Part shown: piece by piece, positions 32,800-41,828 of the stretch
Layout of the letters: the number at the start of each line of letters is the position of its first letter
How positions within the stretch are numbered: position 1 is the first letter of the stretch
NCBI GenBank assembly: GCA_965220615.1
Contig: CBDCQL010000002.1
Span: forward strand, 992,001 to 1,056,000
Source of the DNA: JAGWBD01 sp965220615
GTDB taxonomy: Bacteria > Chloroflexota > Anaerolineae > Aggregatilineales > Phototrophicaceae
Direction of reading: 5' to 3'
DNA length: 64,000 nt
Notes under the pieces: model-generated
Told to the model about the DNA's origin: nothing
Database searches by the model: none
What the model saw: only the letters and a program-made list of their open reading frames with translations
Position numbers and translations under genes: made by a program

Positions 32800-34945
32800 G
32801 TTGTCTCTGACGCTTTTGCAATTGCTCAAGAATGGCCCGTGCTGCATGCGGAATGACGGTGCCAGGCCCAAAAATCTCCGCGGCGCCTTGCTCACGCAAG
32901 GTGGCGTGATCGCGTTCCGGGATGACTCCTCCGATGATGACCATGACGTCCGGGCGACCCAGAGCGGCGAGCTCTGTTACCAGTTGCGGCAACAAAGTCC
33001 TGTGCCCGCCCGCCAGCGAACTGATGCCCACGATGTGTACGTCGTTTTCCACGGCCTGGCGGGCGACTTCCTCCGGCATCTGAAACAGGGGGCCGACGTC
33101 GACGTCAAAACCGAGATCGGCGAAAGCGCTGGCGATCACACGCGCACCGCGATCGTGGCCGTCCTGACCAATTTTGGCGACCAGAATACGCGGGCGTCGC
33201 CCTTCCACCAGTTCAAAGTCGGCGCATTGCGCACGCGTTTCCGCAATGTCCGGTCTGTCGCCCCAAGCGGAACCGTAGACTCCGCTCACGGTTTGGACCG
33301 ACGCTTCATGCCGGCCCCAGACTCTCTCCAGCGCGGTGGAAATTTCTCCCAGGGACGCCCGGGCTCTTGCGGCGTCGACCGCCAGCCCCAGCAGGTTGCC
33401 ATCCCCGCTTTCCGCGCAGTTGGTCAGCGCCTGAAGTGCAGCATTGACCGATGACTGGTCCCGACCGGCGCGCAATGCCCTGAGCCGTTCAGTTTGCGCC
33501 GCCCTTACAGCGCTGTTGTCTACGTCAAGAATCTCAAGAGGCGTGTCAGCTGCCGGTTGCCAGCGGTTGACGCCCACGATGATTTCCTGCCCGGAATCGA
33601 TGCGCGCCTGGCGGCGGGCGGCAGCTTCCTCGATTCTCATGCGGGGCAGGCCCTCGGCAATAGCCGCAGCCATGCCGCCCAGGGCTTCGATTTCCTCAAT
33701 ATGTGACCAGGCCCGCCGCAGCAAGTCCTTCGTCAGTCTCTCAAGGGTGAAGGAACCTGCCATGGGATCGACCACTCGGGTAAGACCGCTTTCGTGCTGA
33801 AGCACCAGCTGCGTATTGCGGGCAATGCGCGCGGAAAAGTCGGTCGGCAGCGCGATCGCCTCATCCAGTGCGTTGGTGTGCAGCGACTGCGTGCCCCCCA
33901 GCACGGCGGCCAGCGCTTCTATACAAGTCCGCGTCACATTGTTGAAAGGGTCCTGCCCGGTCAGGCTCCAGCCCGAGGTCTGGCAGTGGGCTCGCAGCGC
34001 CATCGACTTTGGATTGCGTGGATTGAAGCTGTGGATGAGTTTGGCCCAAAGCACGCGCGCTGCGCGCAACTTGGCGATTTCCATGAAGAGATTCATGCCA
34101 ATGCCCCAAAAGAAGGACAGGCGGGGCGCAAAGGCATCAATGTCCAGGCCGGCCCGCAGGCCGGTTCGCACGTATTCGAGGCCGTCCGCCAGTGTGTAGG
34201 CCAGTTCCAGGTCTGCCGATGCGCCGGCTTCCTGCATGTGATAGCCCGAGATGCTGATGCTGTTGAAGCGGGGCATGTGCTGCGCGCACCATGCGAAAAT
34301 GTCAGCGATGATGCGCATGGAGGGGGCCGGTGGGTAAATGTAGGTGTTGCGCACCATGTATTCCTTGAGAATGTCGTTTTGAATGGTGCCCGTCAGATTG
34401 CTGGCCGGTACCCCCTGCTCCTCCGCCGTGGCGATGTAAAAGGCCAGGACCGGCAGCACGGCACCATTCATGGTCATCGACACTGAGCAGCGGTCCAGCG
34501 GGATGCCCTCCAGCAGCCGCTGCATGTCGGGCAGGCTACTGATGGCGACGCCCGCCATGCCGACGTCGCCGGCGACACGGGGATGGTCCGAGTCATAACC
34601 CCGGTGTGTCGCAAGGTCGAAAGCGATGGACAGTCCCTTTTGTCCCGCGGCCAGATTGCGGCGGTAAAAGGCGTTGCTTTCCTCGGCGGTGGAGAAGCCG
34701 GCATATTGGCGAATCGTCCAGGGTCGCTGCGCATACATGGTGGGGTAGGGGCCACGCAGGTAAGGAGGAATACCGGCAGTAAACTGCAGATGTTCCGCAT
34801 CTGCGAGATCGGCTGCATTGCAAAGCGCCGGAACGACAATGTCTTCCGGCGTATGCCACACCTCCCCGGCGGAGGCCACGTAGTCCGGCGCCTTCGTCCA
34901 CGAAGTCCGATACGGGGTTTCCGTGAAATCCGGTCCAACGCTCAT
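32789..34945 (-). CDS. mutB: Methylmalonyl-CoA mutase large (catalytic) subunit
   Basis: Adenosylcobalamin enzyme that interconverts methylmalonyl-CoA and succinyl-CoA. 718 residues from ATG 34945, which overlaps the mutA stop as ATGA. The substrate barrel shows PWTIRQYAGFSTAEESN, FDLATHRGYDSDHPRV, DMQRLLEGIPLDRCSVSMTM, NTYIYPPAPSMRI and GYHMQEAGA. The C-terminal cobalamin domain has the histidine motif GQDGHDRGARVIASAFADLG and ISSLAGGH. All key residues are present, so this is the active subunit of the MutA-MutB dimer. It serves propionate or odd-chain/branched amino acid catabolism, or a carboxylation pathway. Confidence 0.96.
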   Translation of the reverse strand: MSVGPDFTETPYRTSWTKAPDYVASAGEVWHTPEDIVVPALCNAADLADAEHLQFTAGIPPYLRGPYPTMYAQRPWTIRQYAGFSTAEESNAFYRRNLAAGQKGLSIAFDLATHRGYDSDHPRVAGDVGMAGVAISSLPDMQRLLEGIPLDRCSVSMTMNGAVLPVLAFYIATAEEQGVPASNLTGTIQNDILKEYMVRNTYIYPPAPSMRIIADIFAWCAQHMPRFNSISISGYHMQEAGASADLELAYTLADGLEYVRTGLRAGLDIDAFAPRLSFFWGIGMNLFMEIAKLRAARVLWAKLIHSFNPRNPKSMALRAHCQTSGWSLTGQDPFNNVTRTCIEALAAVLGGTQSLHTNALDEAIALPTDFSARIARNTQLVLQHESGLTRVVDPMAGSFTLERLTKDLLRRAWSHIEEIEALGGMAAAIAEGLPRMRIEEAAARRQARIDSGQEIIVGVNRWQPAADTPLEILDVDNSAVRAAQTERLRALRAGRDQSSVNAALQALTNCAESGDGNLLGLAVDAARARASLGEISTALERVWGRHEASVQTVSGVYGSAWGDRPDIAETRAQCADFELVEGRRPRILVAKIGQDGHDRGARVIASAFADLGFDVDVGPLFQMPEEVARQAVENDVHIVGISSLAGGHRTLLPQLVTELAALGRPDVMVIIGGVIPERDHATLREQGAAEIFGPGTVIPHAARAILEQLQKRQRQHGA

Positions 34946-37032
34946 GACGCAAGACCCAACTGATGCTGAAGCGACCGGTTGATCGCCAGGCAATCCGCCC
35001 CTGTATAGACAAATTCGTCAACCCCGGCTTCGCGCCAGTCGGCTTCCATTTCCCTGGAAGGACGTCCGGCGAGATAAATCATTGCGTCCGGCCGCTCCTT
35101 GCGAACGGCACCACAGAAGACAGGAACGACGGACGGATAGTCGGCATCCCGGGCGCACAGGACGACCACGTCGATCCCGGCGGAAAGCGCAGCCGCAGCC
35201 GCATCTTTGGGATCGCGCCGGGCAGGGCCGACAGTACATTCGAAGCCGCCCGCGCCGAAAAAGTCACTGACGAAACTGGCGCGCGCGTGCAGGAGCGCAG
35301 CCTCACCGCAAAGCGTTAGCCAGACCCTGTTCGCCCGTCCGCTTCGCCGCTGGTGAGCGCTTGCGTTCGCGCGTAATGCCTCCCAGGGGGTGGAAAGGCG
35401 TTGGCAGGTGAGTGGTGTGACCCTGGGGCTAACTGCCAAACCGTGAGGCAAGGTCTGCAGGAGTTCCTCCAGCCGTGCCCCCTCCTCGGCAGCAAGGACC
35501 ATCGCATTAAAACTGGTTTCAGAGCGAGGGACTTCCCTGTGATTCCCCAGATCGGATTCCGAAGGCTTTCCGTTTGTGTATGCTGGAATTAAATCAGTGC
35601 CGTTGTCTGGCGGTCCAGGGGTCTCGAAATCCTGATCATCAACAAATTGGTTGCTGCCAACCTGCACGTCAACGCGCCTTGCATTGCGCACGGCGCGTTG
35701 TTGCGATACTGCGGCGATGTTCCGCTGAATGCTACCGTCCTGCAGGCAGGCGAGCAAGCCGCCTCTGCCTTCGATGTCCTGGAACGCGCGCCAGGCTTCG
35801 CGCGCCAGCCAGTCGGTTATCACCTCAAGCGTCCATGACCCGCCGGCCGGATCCACCAACCTGGCGAGACCGGCCTCATGCTGAAGAATGTGTTGCTGGT
35901 TCAGGGCGTGACGACGCGCCAGTTCATTCGAGGGGCCCGTCGTGGCGTCAAAGGGTTCAACCAGTATGCTGTCGCAGCCACCGATGGCTCCGGTCAGCGC
36001 CTCGAGAGTGGAACGCAACATATTGTTCCATGGATCGAGCCCGGACTTGCTGTGGCGGCCCGTGCGCGCATGTATCGTCGGTAGCTGACAGGCAAATGGC
36101 CCGTCAAAGGCCTCAATCATTTGTGCCCAAAGCAGGCGCAACGCCCGTAACTTCGCCAATTCCATAAGGAAGTCCCTGCCGAGCGAAATGGACAGAGCCA
36201 TGCGGGGAGCCACCTCTTCGATGCCGATGTCTCTGGCCAACATGGCCCGCAAGGTGGCCGTCGCATTGGCCAGCGAGCAGGCGATTTCCTGCACGGCATT
36301 GCCGCCGGCCTCATGCCAGACGCAGCCATCCAGGAAGACCACATCGATTTGAGGTGCATGGTCCTGGGTCCAGCGCAGCCAGGCCGCCTGCTCATCATAC
36401 AGTGCAGCTACAGGTGCCGGCAGGGTTCCCTGCGTCGCCAGCCAAGCCAGCGGGTCCGCTCCGATGGCGCCGCGCAATTCACGAGGGTCCGCAGCCTGTT
36501 GGCGTAACCCGGCAACCAGTGTGGCGGGCAGAGCCAGGCTGTGCGCCCCACACTGAATCAACAGGGTCGTTTCTTCCAGTGGAACAGAGTCCAGGGCAAA
36601 CGCAAAATCGCCCGCTGATTGAAGAACATTGCCTTTGCTGCTACCTGGCGAAACACCGCGTCCGGTGTCGCCACCTAAATCAGGCGCGCTGTCAACGGGA
36701 AAAAGTTGAATGGCATTGCTGCCCTGGCGAATGCCCTCACGCAACTCGCGATTGACGTCTTCAGGGTCCCTCAGCGCGCTGGACTGAACGATGAGCCAGG
36801 GAAGTGCCCCTGCAGTGGCGCGCGGCAGCAAGGCAGGAAAAACTTCGGGGTGTTGCAGGCCGGCACTGTGTTCCGCGCTGTAAAGGGGCTCAAGTACAAG
36901 TCCCTCGGGGGTTGGTGTATTGAGGGACTCCGGCGTGCCAGATTTGAGGAGTGATGCTGCGGCTGCCTGCCAGTCCTCGTAAGTGGCCGGTGGGAACTCA
37001 TCAAATTGCAGGGAAACGGATGCTCCAGCCAC
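34942..37032 (-). CDS. mutA: Methylmalonyl-CoA mutase small subunit
   Basis: A 696-residue homologue of MutB starting at a GTG (37032). The barrel part keeps family segments (LLWAQMIEAFDG, SGLDPWNNMLRSTLEALTGAIGG, HILQHEAGLARLVDPAGGSWTLE), but the C-terminal B12-like domain has lost the D-x-H-x-x-G motif and ends VYTGADCLAINRSLQHQLGLAS. That is the normal state for the non-catalytic small subunit. It begins the five-gene run mutA-mutB-meaB-GH4-kinase. A TATACT -10 (37065-37060) with a poor -35 lies before it. Confidence 0.9.
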   Translation of the reverse strand: MAGASVSLQFDEFPPATYEDWQAAAASLLKSGTPESLNTPTPEGLVLEPLYSAEHSAGLQHPEVFPALLPRATAGALPWLIVQSSALRDPEDVNRELREGIRQGSNAIQLFPVDSAPDLGGDTGRGVSPGSSKGNVLQSAGDFAFALDSVPLEETTLLIQCGAHSLALPATLVAGLRQQAADPRELRGAIGADPLAWLATQGTLPAPVAALYDEQAAWLRWTQDHAPQIDVVFLDGCVWHEAGGNAVQEIACSLANATATLRAMLARDIGIEEVAPRMALSISLGRDFLMELAKLRALRLLWAQMIEAFDGPFACQLPTIHARTGRHSKSGLDPWNNMLRSTLEALTGAIGGCDSILVEPFDATTGPSNELARRHALNQQHILQHEAGLARLVDPAGGSWTLEVITDWLAREAWRAFQDIEGRGGLLACLQDGSIQRNIAAVSQQRAVRNARRVDVQVGSNQFVDDQDFETPGPPDNGTDLIPAYTNGKPSESDLGNHREVPRSETSFNAMVLAAEEGARLEELLQTLPHGLAVSPRVTPLTCQRLSTPWEALRANASAHQRRSGRANRVWLTLCGEAALLHARASFVSDFFGAGGFECTVGPARRDPKDAAAAALSAGIDVVVLCARDADYPSVVPVFCGAVRKERPDAMIYLAGRPSREMEADWREAGVDEFVYTGADCLAINRSLQHQLGLAS

Positions 37033-37059
37033 GGTTAGCAGTACCCCCGATTGCCATGA

Positions 37060-37065
37060 AGTATA
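37060..37065 (-). promoter_or_regulatory. -10 box upstream of mutA
   Basis: TATACT on the minus strand, 27 bases before the GTG of mutA, with no clear -35. The leader would be about 20 bases and includes a GGGGG ribosome binding site. Confidence 0.35.
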
Positions 37066-37129
37066 GCAACAAAGGAACCGGGTTGTGGGTTGGGATCAGG
37101 ATGGGGCGAGCTGCAGGCAAGCTGCCCGG

Positions 37130-37369
37130 TCAGACCAGCTCTTCGATTCTGCGGCCCTGGCGGGCCATGAATTCGCGCAGGCCGATCTTGTCAATGGTGC
37201 GAAGTTCCTTTGCCGTCACGCGGACCCGCACAAAACGTTCCAGCTCCGGTACCCAAAGGCGCTTGTTCTGGTAGTTGGGTTTGAATTGCCGGCGTGTGGC
37301 CTTGAGCGAATGGCTGCGATTGTTGCCGAATTGTGGTTTGACCGTCGAAATGCTGCGTCTGCTGGCCAT
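37130..37369 (-). CDS. rpmB: 50S ribosomal protein L28
   Basis: 79 residues, zinc-free form. SRRSISTVKPQFGNNRSHS, KATRRQFKPNYQNKRLWVPEL and RVRVTAKELRTIDKIGL are typical for L28. It is transcribed alone from a good promoter (TTGACT, 16 bases, TATACT), with GGAAGGAAG before the ATG. It may read through to mutA, since I see no terminator in the 97-base gap. Confidence 0.95.
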   Translation of the reverse strand: MASRRSISTVKPQFGNNRSHSLKATRRQFKPNYQNKRLWVPELERFVRVRVTAKELRTIDKIGLREFMARQGRRIEELV

Positions 37370-37402
37370 ACACCGCTTCCTTCCGCCGTGAAACCGTCCG
37401 CC

Positions 37403-37430
37403 AGTATATTGTCGGGGCCAGGGCAGTCAA
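37403..37430 (-). promoter_or_regulatory. Promoter for rpmB
   Basis: TTGACT (37430-37425), 16 bases, TATACT (37408-37403) on the minus strand. The predicted start is near 37396, 27 bases before the ATG. The -35 lies directly behind the livF stop. Confidence 0.65.
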
Positions 37431-37433
37431 GCC

Positions 37434-38168
37434 TCAATCCATGCCCAGGTAGGCCTTCTGAACGACCGGGTTCTCCCGCAAACTTGCGGCATCGTCATCA
37501 AGGACTATGTTGCCCGACTGCAACACATATCCCCGGCTGGCGACGCCCAGGGCCATCTGCGCGTTTTGCTCCACCAGCAGGATCGTCGTACCTTCGCTGT
37601 TGATTTGCTCGATCGTCTCAAAAATTGTTTCAACCAGGACGGGCGCCAGGCCCATGGAAGGCTCATCCATCAGCAGCAGGGAAGGGCGCGACATGAGCGC
37701 ACGCGCCGTGGCCAGCATTTGTTGCTCGCCGCCGCTCATGGTGCCGGCCAACTGGTTTCGTCGCTCTCCCAGGCGGGGAAAAAGCTTGAAGGCGTAGTCG
37801 ATGTCTGACTCTATGCCCTGGCTGTCCCGGCGGTGCCATGCGCCCATTTCCAGATTTTCTGTCACACTAAGTCGGGCGAATACTCTCCTGCCTTCAGGCA
37901 CCAGCGCGACTCCCATGGCCACCAACTCATGGGCCGCCCTTGCCTGCAGGTCTTCACCGCGAAACAGGATTGTTCCGGCCCGCGCTCGCATCAGGCCGGA
38001 AATTGTGCGCAGGGTCGTGCTTTTACCGGCTCCGTTGCTACCGATGAGCGTGACGATTTCACCTTCGTCCACCCGCAGCGAAACACCCTTCAGGGCATGA
38101 ATGTTGCCATAGCTGGCATGCACGTCATTGAGTTCCAGCAGCGGCAAGGCCTCCCCGTTCCCGTTCAT
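37434..38168 (-). CDS. livF: Branched-chain amino acid-type ABC transporter ATPase LivF
   Basis: One of the two ATPases of a Liv/HAAT importer. 244 residues with Walker A GSNGAGKSTTLRTI, the Q-loop region, LIV-type signature MSGGEQQMLATARALMSRP and Walker B LLLMDEPSMGLAP; VALVPEGRRVFARLSVTENL is the LivF hallmark. It overlaps livG by 4 bases and closes the liv operon. Confidence 0.95.
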   Translation of the reverse strand: MNGNGEALPLLELNDVHASYGNIHALKGVSLRVDEGEIVTLIGSNGAGKSTTLRTISGLMRARAGTILFRGEDLQARAAHELVAMGVALVPEGRRVFARLSVTENLEMGAWHRRDSQGIESDIDYAFKLFPRLGERRNQLAGTMSGGEQQMLATARALMSRPSLLLMDEPSMGLAPVLVETIFETIEQINSEGTTILLVEQNAQMALGVASRGYVLQSGNIVLDDDAASLRENPVVQKAYLGMD

Positions 38169-38953
38169 GGGGACGTGCTCCCTGCGGCGCCTCTACCGAG
38201 ATAAGCCTCGATCACATCCGGATTATTCTGAATCTCCCTGGGCGGGCCCTCAGCAATCTTCCTGCCGTGGTCGAGGACCGTTATATGCTCGGAAATGCCC
38301 ATCACCACACGCATGTCATGCTCGATCAGCATGAGCGTGATGTCCAGGTCGTCGCGCAATTTGCGGATGAATGCGGTCGTTTCGGCGGTCTCGCGGGGAT
38401 TCATGCCCGCGGTCGGCTCGTCCAGCAACAGCAAATGGGGCCGGGTTGCCAGGGCCCGCGCAATCTCCAAACGGCGTTGGTCGCCATAGGAAAGGTTGTC
38501 CGCAATGAGGTCGCCTTTGCCCTGCAACCCCACGAACTGTAACAGTTGGCGACCCTCTTCCTCGGATTCCCGATTTTCCCGCCTGGTGCCCGCCGTTCCA
38601 AGAATGGCGCCCATCCAGGTGGAGCGCAAATGCGCTTCCTGCCCGACCATGATGTTCTCGATGACGGTCATGTGATTGAAGAGACGTATATTCTGGTAGG
38701 TGCGGGCGATGCCCGCGCGAGCGATGTGATCGCTGCTCCAGCCGTTGATGTCATGCCCCTCGAAAATGAGTTCGCCGTCATCGATGGGGTAGAAACCGGT
38801 CACGCAATTGAAAAAGGTCGTCTTGCCGGCGCCGTTCGGCCCAATGATGCTGGCAATCGCTCCGTGTTTGATCTCGAAGTCCAGATTGTCCACGGCGATC
38901 AGACCGCCGAAGCTCTTGCTCATCCCCCTTGCGCTCAGGACGACGTCGCTCAT
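38165..38953 (-). CDS. livG: Branched-chain amino acid-type ABC transporter ATPase LivG
   Basis: Second ATPase of the importer. 262 residues with GPNGAGKTTFFNCVTGFYP, GIARTYQNIRLFNHMTVIEN (LivG hallmark), LSYGDQRRLEIARALATRP and LLLDEPTAGMNPRE. It overlaps livM and livF by 4 bases on either side, showing strict co-expression. Confidence 0.95.
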   Translation of the reverse strand: MSDVVLSARGMSKSFGGLIAVDNLDFEIKHGAIASIIGPNGAGKTTFFNCVTGFYPIDDGELIFEGHDINGWSSDHIARAGIARTYQNIRLFNHMTVIENIMVGQEAHLRSTWMGAILGTAGTRRENRESEEEGRQLLQFVGLQGKGDLIADNLSYGDQRRLEIARALATRPHLLLLDEPTAGMNPRETAETTAFIRKLRDDLDITLMLIEHDMRVVMGISEHITVLDHGRKIAEGPPREIQNNPDVIEAYLGRGAAGSTSP

Positions 38954-40641
38954 GATGCCTGCTCCCCGACCTGCGGCGGCGCCCTTTCTTCGCCCCGTCG
39001 CACCTCCCGCTGATAAACCGCCGAGGGCCAGAGCCCTTCCGGCCGCGCCAGCATCATGGTCACCATCAGCGTGCCGTAGAGTAGCAGACGGAATTCGTCG
39101 AACTCACGCAACAGTTCTGGCAGTCCCACCAGGAACAGCGCCCCCACGATGATTCCAGGCAAGCTGCCAAGCCCGCCAATGATGATCAGACTAAGTACGT
39201 TGACGGAAACCAGCAGATTGAAACTGGTGGGGAAGATGGTCCCCAGCTTTGCAGCGAAGATGGCGCCGGCGACGCCGCCCGTCGCGGCGCTGATGGTGAA
39301 GGCCAGCAACTTGGAGCGCGCCGTATTGATGCCCATCGCCGAAGCCACGTCCTCGTCTTCACGGATCGCCATCCATTGCCGTCCGGTTCGCGAATTGTTG
39401 AGGCGGGAAGAGACGAATACCGCCAGCAAACAGGCCCCCAAAATGATGTAGTACAGTCGCTGTGGCCCGATCAGTTCAACGCCGAAGAAGTTGGGCGCCG
39501 GGATAAACAACACGCCCTGGGCTCCGCCAATGATGGGCTTTAACCAGTCGGAGAGCGCCAGCAGGCGGATGATTTCGCCGAATCCAAGGGTGGCGATGGC
39601 CAGGTAATCGCCACGCATGCGCAGCACGGGCAAGGCAAGAATGAAGCCCGTAAACATGGCTACCAGCAGGCTGACGGGCAAGACCAGCCAGAAATTGAAG
39701 ACGGTCACGCCCAGTTTGTTCTCGATGCCCAGTACGCCGGTCGACGTCAACACGCCCATGGTGTAGGCGCCAACTGCGAAATTGGTCACGTAGCCGAGGT
39801 CGAACAGACCTGCAAGGCCAACGGCGATGTTGAGGCCCAGGCCCATCAGGATGTAGAGGCCGATGTTCGTCAAAACGTCGCTGATGGCCGAACCCACCAG
39901 AAGGGGCAGCAGAAGCAAAAGGACAGCCAGACCGCCGACCCGCGTGAATTGCAGGGCCCTTGGCGTCGGTCCCTCACGCCGGCCCCTGGTTTCCCGATAC
40001 CATGACCAAAAAAGGTCCGCAAGAAACACCACGACGAAGAGGACGGCCGCCGGCTCGGGCTTGAGCGTGTCCCTGCGCAAAAACCAGGACAGCGCTTCAC
40101 GATCAAGAAACTGCGAGAGTAACTGGCGCACCAGTTCACCCAGGATCCCCGCCCCCAGCATCCATGCCAGCGCAGTCAAAAGCGCGTGGCGCAGACGGGC
40201 AGGAATGAGATGTACAAAGGCGCCAAGAATTCCTGCAACGCCCAGCGCCCCTGCCAGTACCAGCGCACCGTACAGACCGACGCCCTGGTCAAAGCTGATC
40301 AGGCGCACAAGGTCCCTGTCCACGTTGATCAACACGGACCGCAAATTGACAAGGGAACTGACAAGCATCAGGGCCAGCAGGGGCAGACTGGAAACAAGGC
40401 CCGCAACGAGCCCACGAAGCAACTGTGCGGCGGGGCCCCCGCCTGACATCCGACCCGTCAACCAGCCGACCAGAACGGCCGGGGTAACCAGCAGCAACTG
40501 TCCCAGCGTAAAGGAATTGCGCACAACTTCCCGTTCGTCGAAGGCGACCAGCATGCCTATGAGTGCTGTATAAAGCGCAACGCCGCCGGCAATCAGGCTG
40601 CTGCGAATGACGGTCCGCCAGGTCGGGGCCAGTGTGGACAT
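38950..40641 (-). CDS. livM: Branched-chain amino acid-type ABC permease LivM with long N-terminal membrane extension
   Basis: 563 residues; ordinary LivM proteins have roughly 320-420. The usual permease lies in the C-terminal 340 residues (LYILMGLGLNIAVGLAGLFDLGY, MRGDYLAIATLGFGEIIRL, EDEDVASAMGINTARSKLLAF, LIIIGGLGSLPGIIVGALFL). The first 225 residues add about five or six further hydrophobic segments and a charged loop, with no motif I recognise. It begins directly after the livH stop (TAG|ATG). Extended forms are known in some lineages; the role of the extra part is unknown. Confidence 0.9.
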   Translation of the reverse strand: MSTLAPTWRTVIRSSLIAGGVALYTALIGMLVAFDEREVVRNSFTLGQLLLVTPAVLVGWLTGRMSGGGPAAQLLRGLVAGLVSSLPLLALMLVSSLVNLRSVLINVDRDLVRLISFDQGVGLYGALVLAGALGVAGILGAFVHLIPARLRHALLTALAWMLGAGILGELVRQLLSQFLDREALSWFLRRDTLKPEPAAVLFVVVFLADLFWSWYRETRGRREGPTPRALQFTRVGGLAVLLLLLPLLVGSAISDVLTNIGLYILMGLGLNIAVGLAGLFDLGYVTNFAVGAYTMGVLTSTGVLGIENKLGVTVFNFWLVLPVSLLVAMFTGFILALPVLRMRGDYLAIATLGFGEIIRLLALSDWLKPIIGGAQGVLFIPAPNFFGVELIGPQRLYYIILGACLLAVFVSSRLNNSRTGRQWMAIREDEDVASAMGINTARSKLLAFTISAATGGVAGAIFAAKLGTIFPTSFNLLVSVNVLSLIIIGGLGSLPGIIVGALFLVGLPELLREFDEFRLLLYGTLMVTMMLARPEGLWPSAVYQREVRRGEERAPPQVGEQAS

Positions 40642-41742
40642 CTAGGCCTTCTCCGCCGAAAGTCGTTCGCCAAGGATGCCCTGTGGCCTGAAAATAAGCA
40701 CGAGCACAAGCATGGTGAAGGCGATGACGTCCTTGAGTTGATTGGCACTGGGGATGCCCAGACCGTTCAACACCAGGTTGGGGCCGATGGCTTCGATCAC
40801 GCCCAGAAACATGCCTCCCAGCATGGCGCCCGGAATGTTGCCGATGCCACCCAGCACCGCTGCCGTAAAGGCCTTGATGCCGGGGAAGAAACCCATGAAA
40901 AAGTTGACGCCCTGGGGCCGGAAGAGACCGTTGATGACGCCGGCTGCGCCGGCGAGCGCGCCGCCAACGGCGAAAGTGAAGACAATGATAAGGTCGATAT
41001 TCACGCCCATCAGGGTCGCGACTTCCTTGTCTTCCGAGACCGAGCGCATGGCCTTGCCGATGCGCGTTCGTTCCACCAGCCAGTAAAGACAAATCATCAA
41101 GAATACGGCAGACAGGAACACAAAGAGCTGGGCGATTGGAACGTTAATAGATCCAACAGCAAAAGTGCCGCGCAGAAACGCCACCGTCGGATAGGCCTTG
41201 AAGCCGGAGCCGAACAGGCCGCGAAAGGTGTATTGAATGAAAAAGGAAGCGCCGATAGCCGTGATCAGGGGCACCAGGCGCGGGGCATTGCGCAGTGGCC
41301 GGTAGGCAATCCGTTCCAGTAAAACGGCCACAGTCATGGAAACCAGCGCCGCGAAACCCATGAGAATGAGGATCGCGAGCAGGGGTTGACTGTCCAGAAA
41401 GCCGGATTGACGGAAGGAATTGGCCAGAAAGACTGTCGTGAAGGCGCCCGCCATGAACACGTCACCATGGGCAAAATTAATCATGCGCAGGATGCCGTAG
41501 ACCAGCGTGTAACCCAGGGCGATTAAGGCGTAAATGCTCCCCTGGGCCAGCCCGGCGAACAGCAGGGCCAGCCACTGTTCGAAAGTGAAGCGCCCCTCCA
41601 GCAGGGTGTTGCCGGCGCCAATGACGATAAGCGCCACGATGATGATGCGCAGCGCGCTGATGATCAGGTCTACGCCGGTATGACCGGCGGGTAGGGGTAT
41701 CCCAAAAAACCTGTTGCGCGAAACTGTGCGTTTTTTGGTCAC
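40642..41742 (-). CDS. livH: Branched-chain amino acid-type ABC permease LivH
   Basis: 366 residues from the GTG at 41742, the first start codon after the non-coding part of the frame. The signature GLAQGSIYALIALGYTLVYGILRMINFAHGD is unmistakable, with MRSVSEDKEVATLMGVNID and IGNIPGAMLGGMFLGVIEAIG later. About eight to nine membrane segments. It forms the channel with LivM. A 86-base gap with a hairpin separates it from the nearest binding-protein gene, which may lower permease expression relative to the binding proteins. Confidence 0.9.
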   Translation of the reverse strand: MTKKRTVSRNRFFGIPLPAGHTGVDLIISALRIIIVALIVIGAGNTLLEGRFTFEQWLALLFAGLAQGSIYALIALGYTLVYGILRMINFAHGDVFMAGAFTTVFLANSFRQSGFLDSQPLLAILILMGFAALVSMTVAVLLERIAYRPLRNAPRLVPLITAIGASFFIQYTFRGLFGSGFKAYPTVAFLRGTFAVGSINVPIAQLFVFLSAVFLMICLYWLVERTRIGKAMRSVSEDKEVATLMGVNIDLIIVFTFAVGGALAGAAGVINGLFRPQGVNFFMGFFPGIKAFTAAVLGGIGNIPGAMLGGMFLGVIEAIGPNLVLNGLGIPSANQLKDVIAFTMLVLVLIFRPQGILGERLSAEKA

Positions 41743-41761
41743 AGCAAGTCCGTTTACAAGA

Positions 41762-41794
41762 AGGGGCCGGCAACCAGAACGATCGCAGGCCCCT
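41762..41794 (-). terminator. Hairpin between a binding-protein gene and livH
   Basis: AGGGGCC and GGCCCCT are exact complements 19 bases apart, followed by TCTTGT on the minus strand. The T tract is poor, so this is more likely a partial terminator or messenger-stabilising hairpin that separates high expression of binding proteins from lower expression of the channel. Confidence 0.35.
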
Positions 41795-41828
41795 GTGTAT
41801 GGCGGAAACGGTTTAACGGTGGACGGGA

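Noticed and set aside
37033..37129. A cobalamin riboswitch ahead of mutA
   Set aside because: The gap to rpmB is only 97 bases, too short for the full structure, and no B12-box-like sequence is seen.
40289..41092. A 267-codon minus-strand frame across the livM/livH junction
   Set aside because: It overlaps both permeases in another frame, is rich in His/Arg/Gly and lacks membrane segments; the permease frames are clearly real.
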